Assembly (NCBI RefSeq): GCF_946886105.1
Contig: NZ_CAMPHV010000068.1
Location: 1-19,965, forward strand
Reading direction: 5' to 3'
Source: an uncultured Pseudomonas sp.
Lineage (GTDB): Bacteria > Pseudomonadota > Gammaproteobacteria > Pseudomonadales > Pseudomonadaceae
Length of the DNA stretch: 19,965 nt
The stretch's first letter is position 1; the number at the start of each line of letters is the position of its first letter. Shown here piece after piece: positions 7,589 to 16,000 of this stretch. Both the position numbers and the translations under genes were made by a program. The notes under the pieces are model-generated. The model searched no databases. It saw only the letters and a list, made by a program, of their open reading frames with translations, and had not been told where the DNA came from.

Positions 7589-8842
7589 ATGCTCGCACCC
7601 GTGCAGCTGTTATCGGCCAGCCGGCAAAATCTCTGGCGCCTTACTCTGATCCGCATCGTGGTGCTGGCCGCCCAGGCCGGCTCGGTCGGCTTGGCTTACA
7701 AGTCGGGCGCGTTGCCGCTGCCGTGGATGGAGTTGAGCCTCACCTTGGCGGTGTCGCTGGTGTTGTGCCTGGTCACGGCGCTGCGCTTGCGCGGCCCCTG
7801 GCCGGTCACCGAGCAGGAGTACGCGGCGCAGTTGGGCTGCGACCTGATCATCCACAGCCTGCTGTTGTATTTTTCCGGCGGTTCGACCAACCCTTTCGTC
7901 TCCTATTACCTGGTGCCGCTGACCATCGCCGCGGCGACCTTGCCCTGGTTCTACACCATCATCCTCTCCGGCTTGGCGCTGACCGGCTACACCGTGCTGC
8001 TGGTGTGGTCGCACCCGCTGCAATTGCCGCCGGGCCCGCGGGAAAGCCTGCTGATTTATGGCATGTGGCTGAGCTTCGCCCTGGCGGCGGGCTTGATCAC
8101 CTTCTTCGTCGCCAAGATGGCCGAGGAACTGCGCCATCAGGAGGAGCTGCGCGCCGAGCGCCGCGAGGAAAACCTGCGCGACCAACAGTTGCTCGCCGTC
8201 GCCACCCAGGCCGCGGGTGCCGCCCATGAGCTGGGCACGCCCTTGGCGACCATGAGCGTGCTGATCAAGGAGCTGCGCCGCGAACACCCGGACCCGACCC
8301 TGCAGGAAGACCTGGCGGTGCTGCAGGAGCAGGTCAAACTGTGCAAGGAAACCCTGCAGCAACTGGTGCGCGCTGCCGAGGCGGAGCGCCGTCAGGCGGT
8401 GGTCGAACAATCCTGCGTCGAGTGGCTGGAGGCCACCCTCAACCGCTGGCATTTGATGCGCCCCGAGGCAAGTTATCGCTACCAATGCCTGGGCTTGGGC
8501 GCTGCGCCGCGGATGATGCCGCCGACCGATCTGACCCAGGCGCTGCTCAACCTGCTGAACAACGCCGCCGATGCCTGTGCGGAAAATCTGGATATCCGTC
8601 TCGACTGGGATCACCAGTGGTTGCGCCTGAGCATTCGCGACTTCGGTGCCGGCGTGCCCCTGGCGATTGCCGAACAATTGGGCCGGCCGTTTTTCACCAC
8701 CAAGGGCAAGGGCTTCGGCCTGGGATTGTTTCTCAGCCAGGCCAGCGTCACCCGTGCCGGTGGCTCGGTAAAACTGTATAACCACGAAGACGGCGGTACG
8801 CTCACCGAGCTGAAGCTGCCACGTGCCTATGGGCGGGCGTGA
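7589..8842 (+). CDS. roxS: Redox-sensing histidine kinase RoxS (RegB/PrrB family)
   Basis: A 417-residue inner-membrane sensor kinase. About six membrane helices fill residues 16-176. Between them is the quinone-site motif GGSTNPF at 97-103, diagnostic of the RegB/PrrB/RoxS family. The phosphorylated histidine is H213 in AAHELGTPLAT. Cysteine C252 follows 39 residues later (QVKLCKETLQQL), the place of the redox-active cysteine of RegB. The ATPase core has the N-box NLLNNAADA (321-329), G1 DFGAGVP (351-357) and G2 GKGFGLGL (373-380). The family senses respiratory redox state and in pseudomonads controls terminal oxidases and cyanide tolerance. The frame extends 79 codons upstream through the MITE-like element, but the ATG at 7589 with GGAGA just upstream begins a family-like N-terminus. 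Its partner RoxR follows 64 bases downstream. Confidence 0.93.
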   Translation: MLAPVQLLSASRQNLWRLTLIRIVVLAAQAGSVGLAYKSGALPLPWMELSLTLAVSLVLCLVTALRLRGPWPVTEQEYAAQLGCDLIIHSLLLYFSGGSTNPFVSYYLVPLTIAAATLPWFYTIILSGLALTGYTVLLVWSHPLQLPPGPRESLLIYGMWLSFALAAGLITFFVAKMAEELRHQEELRAERREENLRDQQLLAVATQAAGAAHELGTPLATMSVLIKELRREHPDPTLQEDLAVLQEQVKLCKETLQQLVRAAEAERRQAVVEQSCVEWLEATLNRWHLMRPEASYRYQCLGLGAAPRMMPPTDLTQALLNLLNNAADACAENLDIRLDWDHQWLRLSIRDFGAGVPLAIAEQLGRPFFTTKGKGFGLGLFLSQASVTRAGGSVKLYNHEDGGTLTELKLPRAYGRA

Positions 8843-8906
8843 TCGACCAGTCGCACGGCGACGCGGCAATGGAGAAGGGCGGCATGCCCGCTAGGAGAAA
8901 TCGACG

Positions 8907-9473
8907 ATGACTGACGAAGCGGAATCCTTGTTCGAAGGCGAAGAGCAGCCCCACCTGTTGCTGGTCGACGACGACCCGACCTTCACCCGGGTCATGGCGC
9001 GGGCCATGAGCCGTCGCGGTCTGCGCGTGTCCACTGCTGGCTCCGCCGAAGAGGGCCTGGCGCTGGCCGAGCAGGACCTGCCGGATTACGCCGTGCTGGA
9101 CCTGAAAATGGAAGGCGACTCGGGCCTGGTGCTGCTGCCGAAGTTATTGGCGCTGGACGCCGAAATGCGTGTGGTGATCCTCACCGGCTATTCGAGTATC
9201 GCCACCGCCGTCGAGGCGATCAAACGCGGTGCCTGCAACTACCTGTGCAAGCCGGCCGACGCCGACGACGTGCTCGCCGCGCTGCTGACCCAGCATGCCG
9301 ACCTGGATACCCTGGTGCCGGAAAACCCGATGTCGGTGGACCGCTTGCAATGGGAGCATATCCAACGCGTTCTGGCCGAACACGAAGGCAACATCTCCGC
9401 CACCGCCCGCGCCCTGGGCATGCACCGCCGCACCCTGCAGCGCAAATTGCAGAAGCGCCCGGTACGGCGCTAA
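8907..9473 (+). CDS. roxR: Response regulator RoxR (RegA/PrrA/ActR family)
   Basis: A 188-residue DNA-binding response regulator paired with RoxS. The receiver domain spans about residues 16-130, with the acidic pocket DDD at 21-23, the phospho-acceptor D65 in YAVLDLKMEG, T93 in ILTGYSS and K115 in CKPAD. A short linker with several prolines leads to a Fis-type helix-turn-helix, GNISATARALGMHRRTLQRKLQ, at 161-182. This compact architecture is typical of RegA/PrrA/RoxR. AGGAGA about 8 bases before the ATG is a strong ribosome site. It is very likely co-transcribed with roxS. Targets in pseudomonads include cytochrome oxidase genes (family knowledge); no target site can be named here. Confidence 0.93.
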   Translation: MTDEAESLFEGEEQPHLLLVDDDPTFTRVMARAMSRRGLRVSTAGSAEEGLALAEQDLPDYAVLDLKMEGDSGLVLLPKLLALDAEMRVVILTGYSSIATAVEAIKRGACNYLCKPADADDVLAALLTQHADLDTLVPENPMSVDRLQWEHIQRVLAEHEGNISATARALGMHRRTLQRKLQKRPVRR

Positions 9474-9504
9474 GCGAACACCAAGATGGCGGATAAATGG
9501 GTAG

Positions 9505-9570
9505 GTTGGGTTAGCGGCGATTATCGCGGCCTGAGCAACGACATCGCCGTTGGCCGCCGCGTAACCCAAC
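9505..9570. repeat. Palindromic intergenic repeat (GTTGGGTTA type)
   Basis: The arm gttgggttagcggcg (9505-9519) pairs with cgccgcgtaacccaac (9555-9570) with one extra base. It starts 31 bases after the roxR stop. The ends GTAGGTTGGGTTA/TAACCCAAC resemble another common pseudomonad repeat class (recalled). It may also act as a 3' stabilising hairpin for the roxSR message. Confidence 0.7.
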
Positions 9571-9589
9571 AAGGTTGCGCTCCGATGAC

Positions 9590-9606
9590 CCCGGATGCGA
9601 TCCGGG
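9590..9606. repeat. Short palindrome, possible half of a REP-like unit
   Basis: cccggat (9590-9596) and atccggg (9600-9606) form a 7-base stem with a 3-base loop. The core matches the CCCGGATG-type repeat in the dppC-dppD gap at 2010-2069, so it may be a solitary half unit. There is no T run after it on either strand. Confidence 0.45.
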
Positions 9607-9663
9607 AATCGCATCGCCGGCACATTCCGATCAAAGCGAGATTTCGGCGCAGATACTGCTAGG

Positions 9664-9693
9664 TTGTCGTACCTCTTCTGTTGCTATTATTAG
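9664..9693 (+). promoter_or_regulatory. Weak sigma-70-like promoter before the AEC permease gene
   Basis: TTGTCG (9664-9669) is followed by TATTAT (15-base spacer) or TATTAG (18-base spacer, 9688-9693), in a locally AT-rich stretch 32-60 bases before the ATG. Spacing is not ideal. Confidence 0.3.
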
Positions 9694-9724
9694 CCCCCTA
9701 AGTAATCGCTCGCCAGGGGCCGCC

Positions 9725-10666
9725 ATGCTCGCCGTCGTTCAGCAAACCCTCGCCATCACCGCGCCGGTGTTCGCCATGTTGTTTTTGGGTGTTGTGCTCA
9801 AGCGACTGCGCTTGATCGATGCGGCTTTTATCAATACCGCCTCGACGCTGGTGTTCTGCGGCACTCTGCCGACCCTGCTGTTCCTCGGTATCGTCAAGGC
9901 CGATCTGGACAGTGCGCTGCAGCCGGCGTTGCTGTTGTACTTCGTGTTGGCGACCCTGGGCTGTTTTCTGCTCGCCTGGGGTTGGGCGAACTGGCGCTGC
10001 CCGCAGGCGGACCGTGGGATTTACACCCAGGGCGCGTTTCGCGGTAACAACGGCATCGTCGGCCTGGCGTTGGCCACCGCCATGTATGGCGACTACGGCC
10101 TGTCCCTGGGCGCGGTGCTCGGTGGGGTGGTGATCCTCAGCTACAACACGCTCTCGGCCATCGTTCTGGCGATCTATAGCCCCGAGGCCAAGACCGATGT
10201 CTGGAGCCTGACCAAGAGCGTTTTACGCAACCCCTTGATTATCGGCGTGCTGGCGGCGATCCCCTTCGCCTGGTGGCAAATCCAGTTGCCGGGCTGGCTG
10301 ATGGTTTCCGCCGAGTACTTCGCCAAGATGAGCCTGCCGTTGGCGCTGATCTGCATTGGCGGCACCCTGACCCTGGCATCCCTGCGCCAGGGCAGTGGAG
10401 TGGCGATCAGTTCGAGCCTGATGAAAGTTCTCTGGCTACCGCTGGTGGCGACCATAGGCGCCTGGCTCTGGGGCTTTCGCGACGCCGATCTGGCGATCCT
10501 CTTTCTGTACTTCGTCAGCCCCACCGCCGCCGCTAGTTTCGTGATGGCCAAGGCGGTCAACGGCAACCATCAACTGGCCGCGGCGATCATCGTCATCACC
10601 ACCCTGGCCTCGGTGGTCACCACCAATCTCGGCTTGCTGCTGTTGCAGTGGGCGGGGTGGATATAG
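9725..10666 (+). CDS. AEC-family (auxin efflux carrier-like) permease
   Basis: A 313-residue integral membrane transporter with about ten hydrophobic segments in two halves separated by a more polar middle (YSPEAKTDVWSLTKSVLRNP). The N-terminus MLAVVQQTLAITAPVFAMLFLGVVLKRLRLI, the QGAFRGNNGIVGLALA segment and the second-half KMSLPLALICIGGTLTLASL are typical of bacterial AEC transporters (PF03547, MdcF-like). The substrate is unknown; relatives move small organic anions such as malonate. The frame is open 50 codons upstream through a repeat, but the ATG at 9725 begins the first helix and has AGGGG upstream. The gene ends only 4 bases from the end of the convergent pbpC, with no terminator between them. 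It has no evident functional tie to roxSR. Confidence 0.88.
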   Translation: MLAVVQQTLAITAPVFAMLFLGVVLKRLRLIDAAFINTASTLVFCGTLPTLLFLGIVKADLDSALQPALLLYFVLATLGCFLLAWGWANWRCPQADRGIYTQGAFRGNNGIVGLALATAMYGDYGLSLGAVLGGVVILSYNTLSAIVLAIYSPEAKTDVWSLTKSVLRNPLIIGVLAAIPFAWWQIQLPGWLMVSAEYFAKMSLPLALICIGGTLTLASLRQGSGVAISSSLMKVLWLPLVATIGAWLWGFRDADLAILFLYFVSPTAAASFVMAKAVNGNHQLAAAIIVITTLASVVTTNLGLLLLQWAGWI

Positions 10667-10670
10667 GCTG

Positions 10671-12998
10671 CTAAGGCAAAAACTCCACCCGTAAGCCTCG
10701 ACTGCTGGTGCGCCCCTGATCGTCGCTGACTCTGATCTGGTACTGCCCCGAGCGCGTGGGGCGCCAGCCGAGGCTTTGTTGCGGTGTGCTTTGGCCGAGC
10801 AGGCTGTGGTCGGCGAACCAATAGAGCTGGCGTGCATCGCTGGCGGCGTTGGCGCTTAGCGGGATGTTCTCCTGTGGCTGTGATAGGCGCAGGCTGTAGG
10901 TCACCTGGGTCAAGGGCGAGGTGATGCGCGGGGCTTCCTCCGCTACGCTGTGGGGCGCTGTCTGGCACTCGCGCAACGAGTCGGGCGGTGTGCGGCGGGG
11001 CAGGCCGGCGGCGCTGAACAGACGTTGCAGTTCGCTCGGCCAGAACTCGAAAACCTGTTGCTCGCTGGTCGCCGGGTCATAGGGCGGGCAGACGGCCTTG
11101 CCGCTCTGGCGGTCGACCATCACCGGGCGGTGCAGGCTCGATACGCGAATCGGCGACACCCCGGGGATATACCAGGTCTTGCGGGTTTGCGGACACCAGC
11201 GATTGGGCAGATCGCCGGAGGCGGCGCAGACCTCGACCCGGCTCAGCCCCGCCGGTGGTTTGTCCGGCAGCGGTCGGCCCTGGGGCAACGCCAGCGGCAA
11301 GGCATCGGTGATGCGGAAGAACAGCGGCGCGGCGGTCTTCAGGCCGATAAATGCAGGATTGGGCGTGGCGTCGAAATTACCGACCCAGACCACTAGCACA
11401 TAGGGCCCGACCAGGCCCGCGCTCCAGGCATCGTGAAAGCCCCATGAAGTGCCGGTCTTCCAGGCCACCGGCCAGTCGCGGCCGCGACCGTCAGCGGGCA
11501 GGCCGTCCGGACGCGGGTTGCGCCGCAGCATGTCACGCACCATATAGGCTGCCTGTGGTGATAGCAGTGCCGGGCCGACTTCGCTCGCGTCGTTCACCGC
11601 AAAGCGCAGGCTGCGCAAGTGGCCGTCGCCGGCCAGCATGAGATACAGCTTGGCCAGTTCGGCCGGGGTCAGCTCGCCACCGCCGAGGGCCAGGGCCAGG
11701 CCGTAGTGTTCCTCGCTGCGCAGGCGTTGAACGCCGGCGCGTTTGAGCAAGCCATGCAGCGACGGCGTGCCGAGTTGGCTGGCCAGCCACACCGCCGGTA
11801 CGTTGCGACTGCGAATCAGCGCATCCTGCGCAGTCAGCGGGCCGACGAACTTGCCGTCGAAATTCTCCGGCTGAAAGGCGCCGAACGCGCTGGGCGCGTC
11901 CTTGAGGATGCTCATCGGATGAATCAGGCCCTGATCCAGCGCCAGGCCGTATAGAAACGGCTTGAGCGTCGATCCAGGCGAGCGCCGTGCCTGCGCGCCG
12001 TTGACCTGGCCATGAATGGCGCGCGAGTGGTAGTCCGCCGAACCGACCATGGCCTTTACCGCCTGGTCACGGCTGTCCACCAGGATGGCTACGGCGTTAT
12101 GCACGCCTTGGCGGCGATGCTCGTGGACGAACTGCTCGATCAACTGTTCCAGCTGAGTCTGCAGGCGTAGGTCGAGGGTGCTGCGCAGCTCCAGCTCGTC
12201 GTGGCTGGCCAGCAGCTGTTCACTCAGGTGCGGCGCGCGGAACGGCAATTGTTGGCGCCTGCGCGCCTCCAGCGGCAGCTTGAGCAGACCTTGATTGCGC
12301 GGATCGTCGGGGTGGGCTTCGAGCCACAGGCTCATCAGATGCAGACGGGCCTTTTGCAGCGAGGGCCCGAAATGCCCGCGGCGTCCCGGTTGCTGCGGGA
12401 TCACCGCCAGCGCCAGGGCCTCGCTAAGCGACAACTGGGCGGCGCTCTTGGCGAAATAGATACGGCTGGCCGCCGCCACACCTTCGATATTGCCGCCCAT
12501 GGGCGCCAGGTTGAGGTAGGCCTCGAGAATGTCGTGTTTGCTGTGACGCGCCTCCAGCCACAGCGCCAGGAAAATCTGTTGCAACTTGCCGGGGATCTGT
12601 CGCGAGTTGAGGCCATAGAGCCGCCGGGCCAACTGCATGCTCAGGGTCGAACCGCCCTGGCGCACACCGCCGCTGTAGGTGGCGCTGGCCGCGCGCAGCA
12701 GCGCCGCGGGGTTTACCCCAGGGTGCCAGTAGAAATTGCGGTCTTCCTTGAGCAACAACGCGTCGATCATCGCCGGGGCGATCTGCTCCAGCGGCGTCCA
12801 CAAACGATACTGACCATCCTCGGCGAGAGTCATGCGCAACAGCTCGCCGTTCTCCGCCAGCACCACCCGCGATAAGGGCGCGGCATCGCGCAAGGGCCCG
12901 TGCGGCCATAGGCGCAGGGCCAGCAACAGGGCAAACGCGCAGAGTGCAACGAGGCCGGCGACACGCCGGTGACGCCGGATAAAAGCGGTTGGCTGCAT
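10671..12998 (-). CDS. pbpC: Penicillin-binding protein 1C (bifunctional glycosyltransferase/transpeptidase)
   Basis: A 775-residue class A-type peptidoglycan synthase (E. coli PbpC is 770). A short cytoplasmic start leads to a membrane anchor at about 13-31. The GT51 domain has the catalytic glutamate E85 in KEDRNFYWHPG and GGSTLSMQ at 115-122, with KLQQIFLALWLEA and LEAYLNLAPMGGNIEG further on. The transpeptidase has S343-T-L-K346, S397-R-N399 and K514-T-G. The C-terminal BiPBP_C domain starts near RITSPLTQV and runs to the end. It follows the macroglobulin gene on the same strand with a 55-base gap; this pairing is the known yfhM-pbpC arrangement, in which PbpC is thought to repair the wall after damage. 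The ATG at 12996-12998 has no clear ribosome site; an in-frame GTG 12 bases upstream is an alternative start. Confidence 0.92.
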   Translation of the reverse strand: MQPTAFIRRHRRVAGLVALCAFALLLALRLWPHGPLRDAAPLSRVVLAENGELLRMTLAEDGQYRLWTPLEQIAPAMIDALLLKEDRNFYWHPGVNPAALLRAASATYSGGVRQGGSTLSMQLARRLYGLNSRQIPGKLQQIFLALWLEARHSKHDILEAYLNLAPMGGNIEGVAAASRIYFAKSAAQLSLSEALALAVIPQQPGRRGHFGPSLQKARLHLMSLWLEAHPDDPRNQGLLKLPLEARRRQQLPFRAPHLSEQLLASHDELELRSTLDLRLQTQLEQLIEQFVHEHRRQGVHNAVAILVDSRDQAVKAMVGSADYHSRAIHGQVNGAQARRSPGSTLKPFLYGLALDQGLIHPMSILKDAPSAFGAFQPENFDGKFVGPLTAQDALIRSRNVPAVWLASQLGTPSLHGLLKRAGVQRLRSEEHYGLALALGGGELTPAELAKLYLMLAGDGHLRSLRFAVNDASEVGPALLSPQAAYMVRDMLRRNPRPDGLPADGRGRDWPVAWKTGTSWGFHDAWSAGLVGPYVLVVWVGNFDATPNPAFIGLKTAAPLFFRITDALPLALPQGRPLPDKPPAGLSRVEVCAASGDLPNRWCPQTRKTWYIPGVSPIRVSSLHRPVMVDRQSGKAVCPPYDPATSEQQVFEFWPSELQRLFSAAGLPRRTPPDSLRECQTAPHSVAEEAPRITSPLTQVTYSLRLSQPQENIPLSANAASDARQLYWFADHSLLGQSTPQQSLGWRPTRSGQYQIRVSDDQGRTSSRGLRVEFLP

Positions 12999-13020
12999 GG
13001 CTTTGGCAATCACGGAAAGT

Positions 13021-13046
13021 GCCCCGCTGCCTTTGGGCAGCGGGGC
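13021..13046. terminator. Hairpin between the macroglobulin gene and pbpC
   Basis: An 11-base perfect GC-rich stem (13021-13031 with 13036-13046) has a 4-base loop. The T run (TTTT at 13047-13050) follows it on the plus strand, opposite to the genes around it. On the minus strand it is followed only by ACTTT. It lies 8 bases after the macroglobulin stop and 22 bases before the pbpC ATG, so it could attenuate pbpC or block antisense transcription into the macroglobulin gene. Confidence 0.6.
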
Positions 13047-13053
13047 TTTTGGT

Positions 13054-16000
13054 TCAAGGTTTGATGATCTGCAGCGTACCGCTCTTGCCGCGCGCCTGCA
13101 TGCTGGTGTCGTACATGCCTTCGGCATAGGCCGGCGGGGTGCCGAAGGTGCCGGCGTTGGTGGCGCGCACGCGGTAGGTGAAGGTCGAGGCGTTGCGGTA
13201 GAGGGTGCCGTAGAGCACCACGCGGTCGTCGCGCACATCGGCGAAGTCCGGCGCCCAGTCGCTCATAGCACTTTCGCCGATGGGCGGCTGCCAGGCCGGC
13301 TGGCCGCCGTATTCCTCGCTATAGCCTTCTTCCTCGTCTTCGCTGGCGCTGACTGGCGCTGGCTGGTTGTAAACCGGCTCGACCCCGCCCGGCAACAGAT
13401 CGACCACCGCCACCTGCTGCACCTGGTCATGCTGTTTGGCGCGCATGCGCAGGCGTACCAGGAACTCGTCGCCGACCCGTACCTGTTTGAGCGCTTGGCC
13501 TTCCAGATCGAGGTAGTCGTGGAAGATTTCCAGGCCGTCGCTGATCACCTTGTTCGGCGCTGCGCGGTCATAGCCGGTTTCGCTGAGCATAAAGAACGCC
13601 GGGGCATCGCCGCTTTTGCGCAACAACAGCATCTTCGTCGCCATCGGCACCTCGACTATGGGCGGTTTGCCGCTGAGCGTCAGCGCTTGTTCACCCTGTT
13701 GCTTGCCGAGCCAGGCGCTGACCTTGAGTTCGAGGCCGGCTTCAGCGCGTTCACCGTAGCTGTCCAAAGCGCGCAACAACAGGGCGGCCGACAGCGAGTT
13801 GTAGCGCTGCTCGCTGAGGCGTTTGCCGAGGCTGTCGAGCAGGGTCAGTGGCACCTTATCCAGCTTGCCGGGGAAGTGCTTGCTGAGCAGGCGCAGGTGT
13901 TCGGCGTCATGCACCAGCGGGTCATAGTAGAGGCCGTCGCTGCTCCAGGTTTTTTCCAGGCTGCGCCATTGCTGAGCGGCGAACAGCTTGTCGGCCTGTT
14001 TGTCCTGTTTTAGCAGTTTGTAGCTGGCGGCCAGGTAGGCGGCGCCTATGTCCTGCTGCCAGTTCTTGCTGTAGTAGGTCTCGTAGCGCTCGCGGATATC
14101 GGCCAGGGCGCCGCTGGTCACCACGCCTTGGCGGGTCAGCAGGTAGCTGGCGTAGGCGCGGTTGCGCAGCTCGCTCAGGCCGTTGCTCGGGCCGTTGGCC
14201 ACTTCTGACAGGTAGCTGTTGGCACGCACCAGCAGGTCGCCCGGCACCGGGTAGCTGCGCTCCTTGGCCTCGATCAAAAAGTCGCTGGCATACAGGCTGG
14301 CGAACGGCGCCGCATCCGGCGTAGCGGTCCACAGGCCGAAGCCGCCGCTGAGGTTCTGCCGTTGACGGAGGATGCGCACGGCGTTGCTGAATGCCGACAG
14401 CGCGGCCGCTTCGACACCTTTGGCGGAGCTGCCCCAGACCAACGCCGGCATGGCTTTGGAAACCAATTGCTCGGTACAGCTGTAGCCGTACTCGGCCAGG
14501 TAGCTTTGCAGGCCATCGGCCCAGACCAGCGGCGAACCGCCGGCGCTGAAACGCACGTCGCGCAGTTGCGGGAAGAGTTCGCGGGTAATAGGCACCTCAC
14601 CGCTGGCGCTGCTGAAACGGCCGATACTCAGGGCCACCCGACGTTCCACCAGCGGTCGCACCGAGGTGGTTTCTTCGATCTGGACGCGCCTGCCGTCGGC
14701 CAGGGTGGCGACGAACTTCATATCCGCCGAACCCAGGGCTTCCAGCGCCTTGAGGCTGATCTCGACCACCCCTTCCTTGCGCGGCGCCAACTCCAGTTCG
14801 CGTTGGCTGATGGCCTCGACCTGCAAGCCAGAGCTGGTTTCCAGGCTGAATTGCACCTTGGCGTCCTGCTCCAGATTGCTGAACACCCCGGCGCTGACCG
14901 TAAACACATCGCCCGGCGCGACGAAGGCCGGCACGTTGGGGGTGATCACCAGCGGGCCGCGCACTTCGCTAGCACCTTCGGCCACGCCGATGCGCTGGTC
15001 GTCGACGGCCACGGCAAACAGGTGCAACTTGCCGTTGAAGTAGTCCGGCACCGGATAGCTGAAGTGGTTGTCGCCCTCGGCAAGGTCGACCAGGCCGGAC
15101 CAATAGGCCACCGGCGGCTTGCGCTTGCGTTTGAACGGGTTGAGGTGGGCGCCGAGCAAATCCTCGGCATCGCCGCCGGGCGCGGCGGCCTGCAATAGCA
15201 GGCTGAACTCCGGCAGCAGCAGGTCGAGTATCTGGCTGGTCTGCACTTCCAGGGCGCGTTTGCGGAAGAACTGCGCCAGCGGGTCGGGCGCCTGGTAGCG
15301 GGCGACCTGGAGAATGCCTTCGTCCACCGCATAGATCACCGCGCGGCCAGGGCGGTCGCTGCGTACGCTCATCTGCAGGGTTTGCCCCGGCTGGATATGC
15401 GCGGGCGCCTCGATCTGCAGCGGGATGCGCCGCGCGTCCAGCTCGATGCGCAGCGGCGCCACGCCATAGGACAGCGGACTCATATAGACCTCGGGCGAGG
15501 CGCCGTCGCGGACGAACTGCACGTTGATATAGGCGTTGCCTTCCAGCTCGCTGGGCAGGCGGATGCGTTGCACGCTGCTGGTGCTGTCGGCCTTGAACCA
15601 CTGATGGCTGTACACCTTGTCGCGTTCGATGGTGATCAGGCCGGCGCCGGTGTAGGGCGCACGTATGCTGATCTCGACCTCGTCGCCCTGGGCGTAGCTG
15701 TCCCGATCCAGGCGCAGTTGCAGTTCGGCGTTGCGCTCCAGCGAACGGCTGGCGTTGCCGCTGCCGGCGACGCTGTAGCCGACTTGATTGAGCGGTGTGC
15801 CGTCGGCTGCCTTCAGGGTCAGGGTGAAATCGCCTGGCTCGCTGGTGTTCAGGCGCTGCTTGCTGCCTGCAGCAGCGATGTTCAGCGGCTGGCTTTCCAG
15901 GGTGATGTTCTTGACCCGCGATTCGTACTTGTAGGTGCCGTTGGACTGCTTGACCAGCACCGAGACGTAGCGCTGTTCGACCAGTTCGGTAGTCAGACCC

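Noticed and set aside
9575..9724. 50-codon upstream extension of the AEC permease
   Set aside because: It includes the short palindrome at 9590-9606 and polar sequence before the first helix; the ATG at 9725 has its own ribosome site.
14467..14478. CTEQ considered as a chance match and not a thioester site
   Set aside because: It lies at the expected distance from the C-terminus (473 residues), in the context EYGYSCTEQLVSKAMPAL, which fits the helical thioester domain, so it was kept as a real site.
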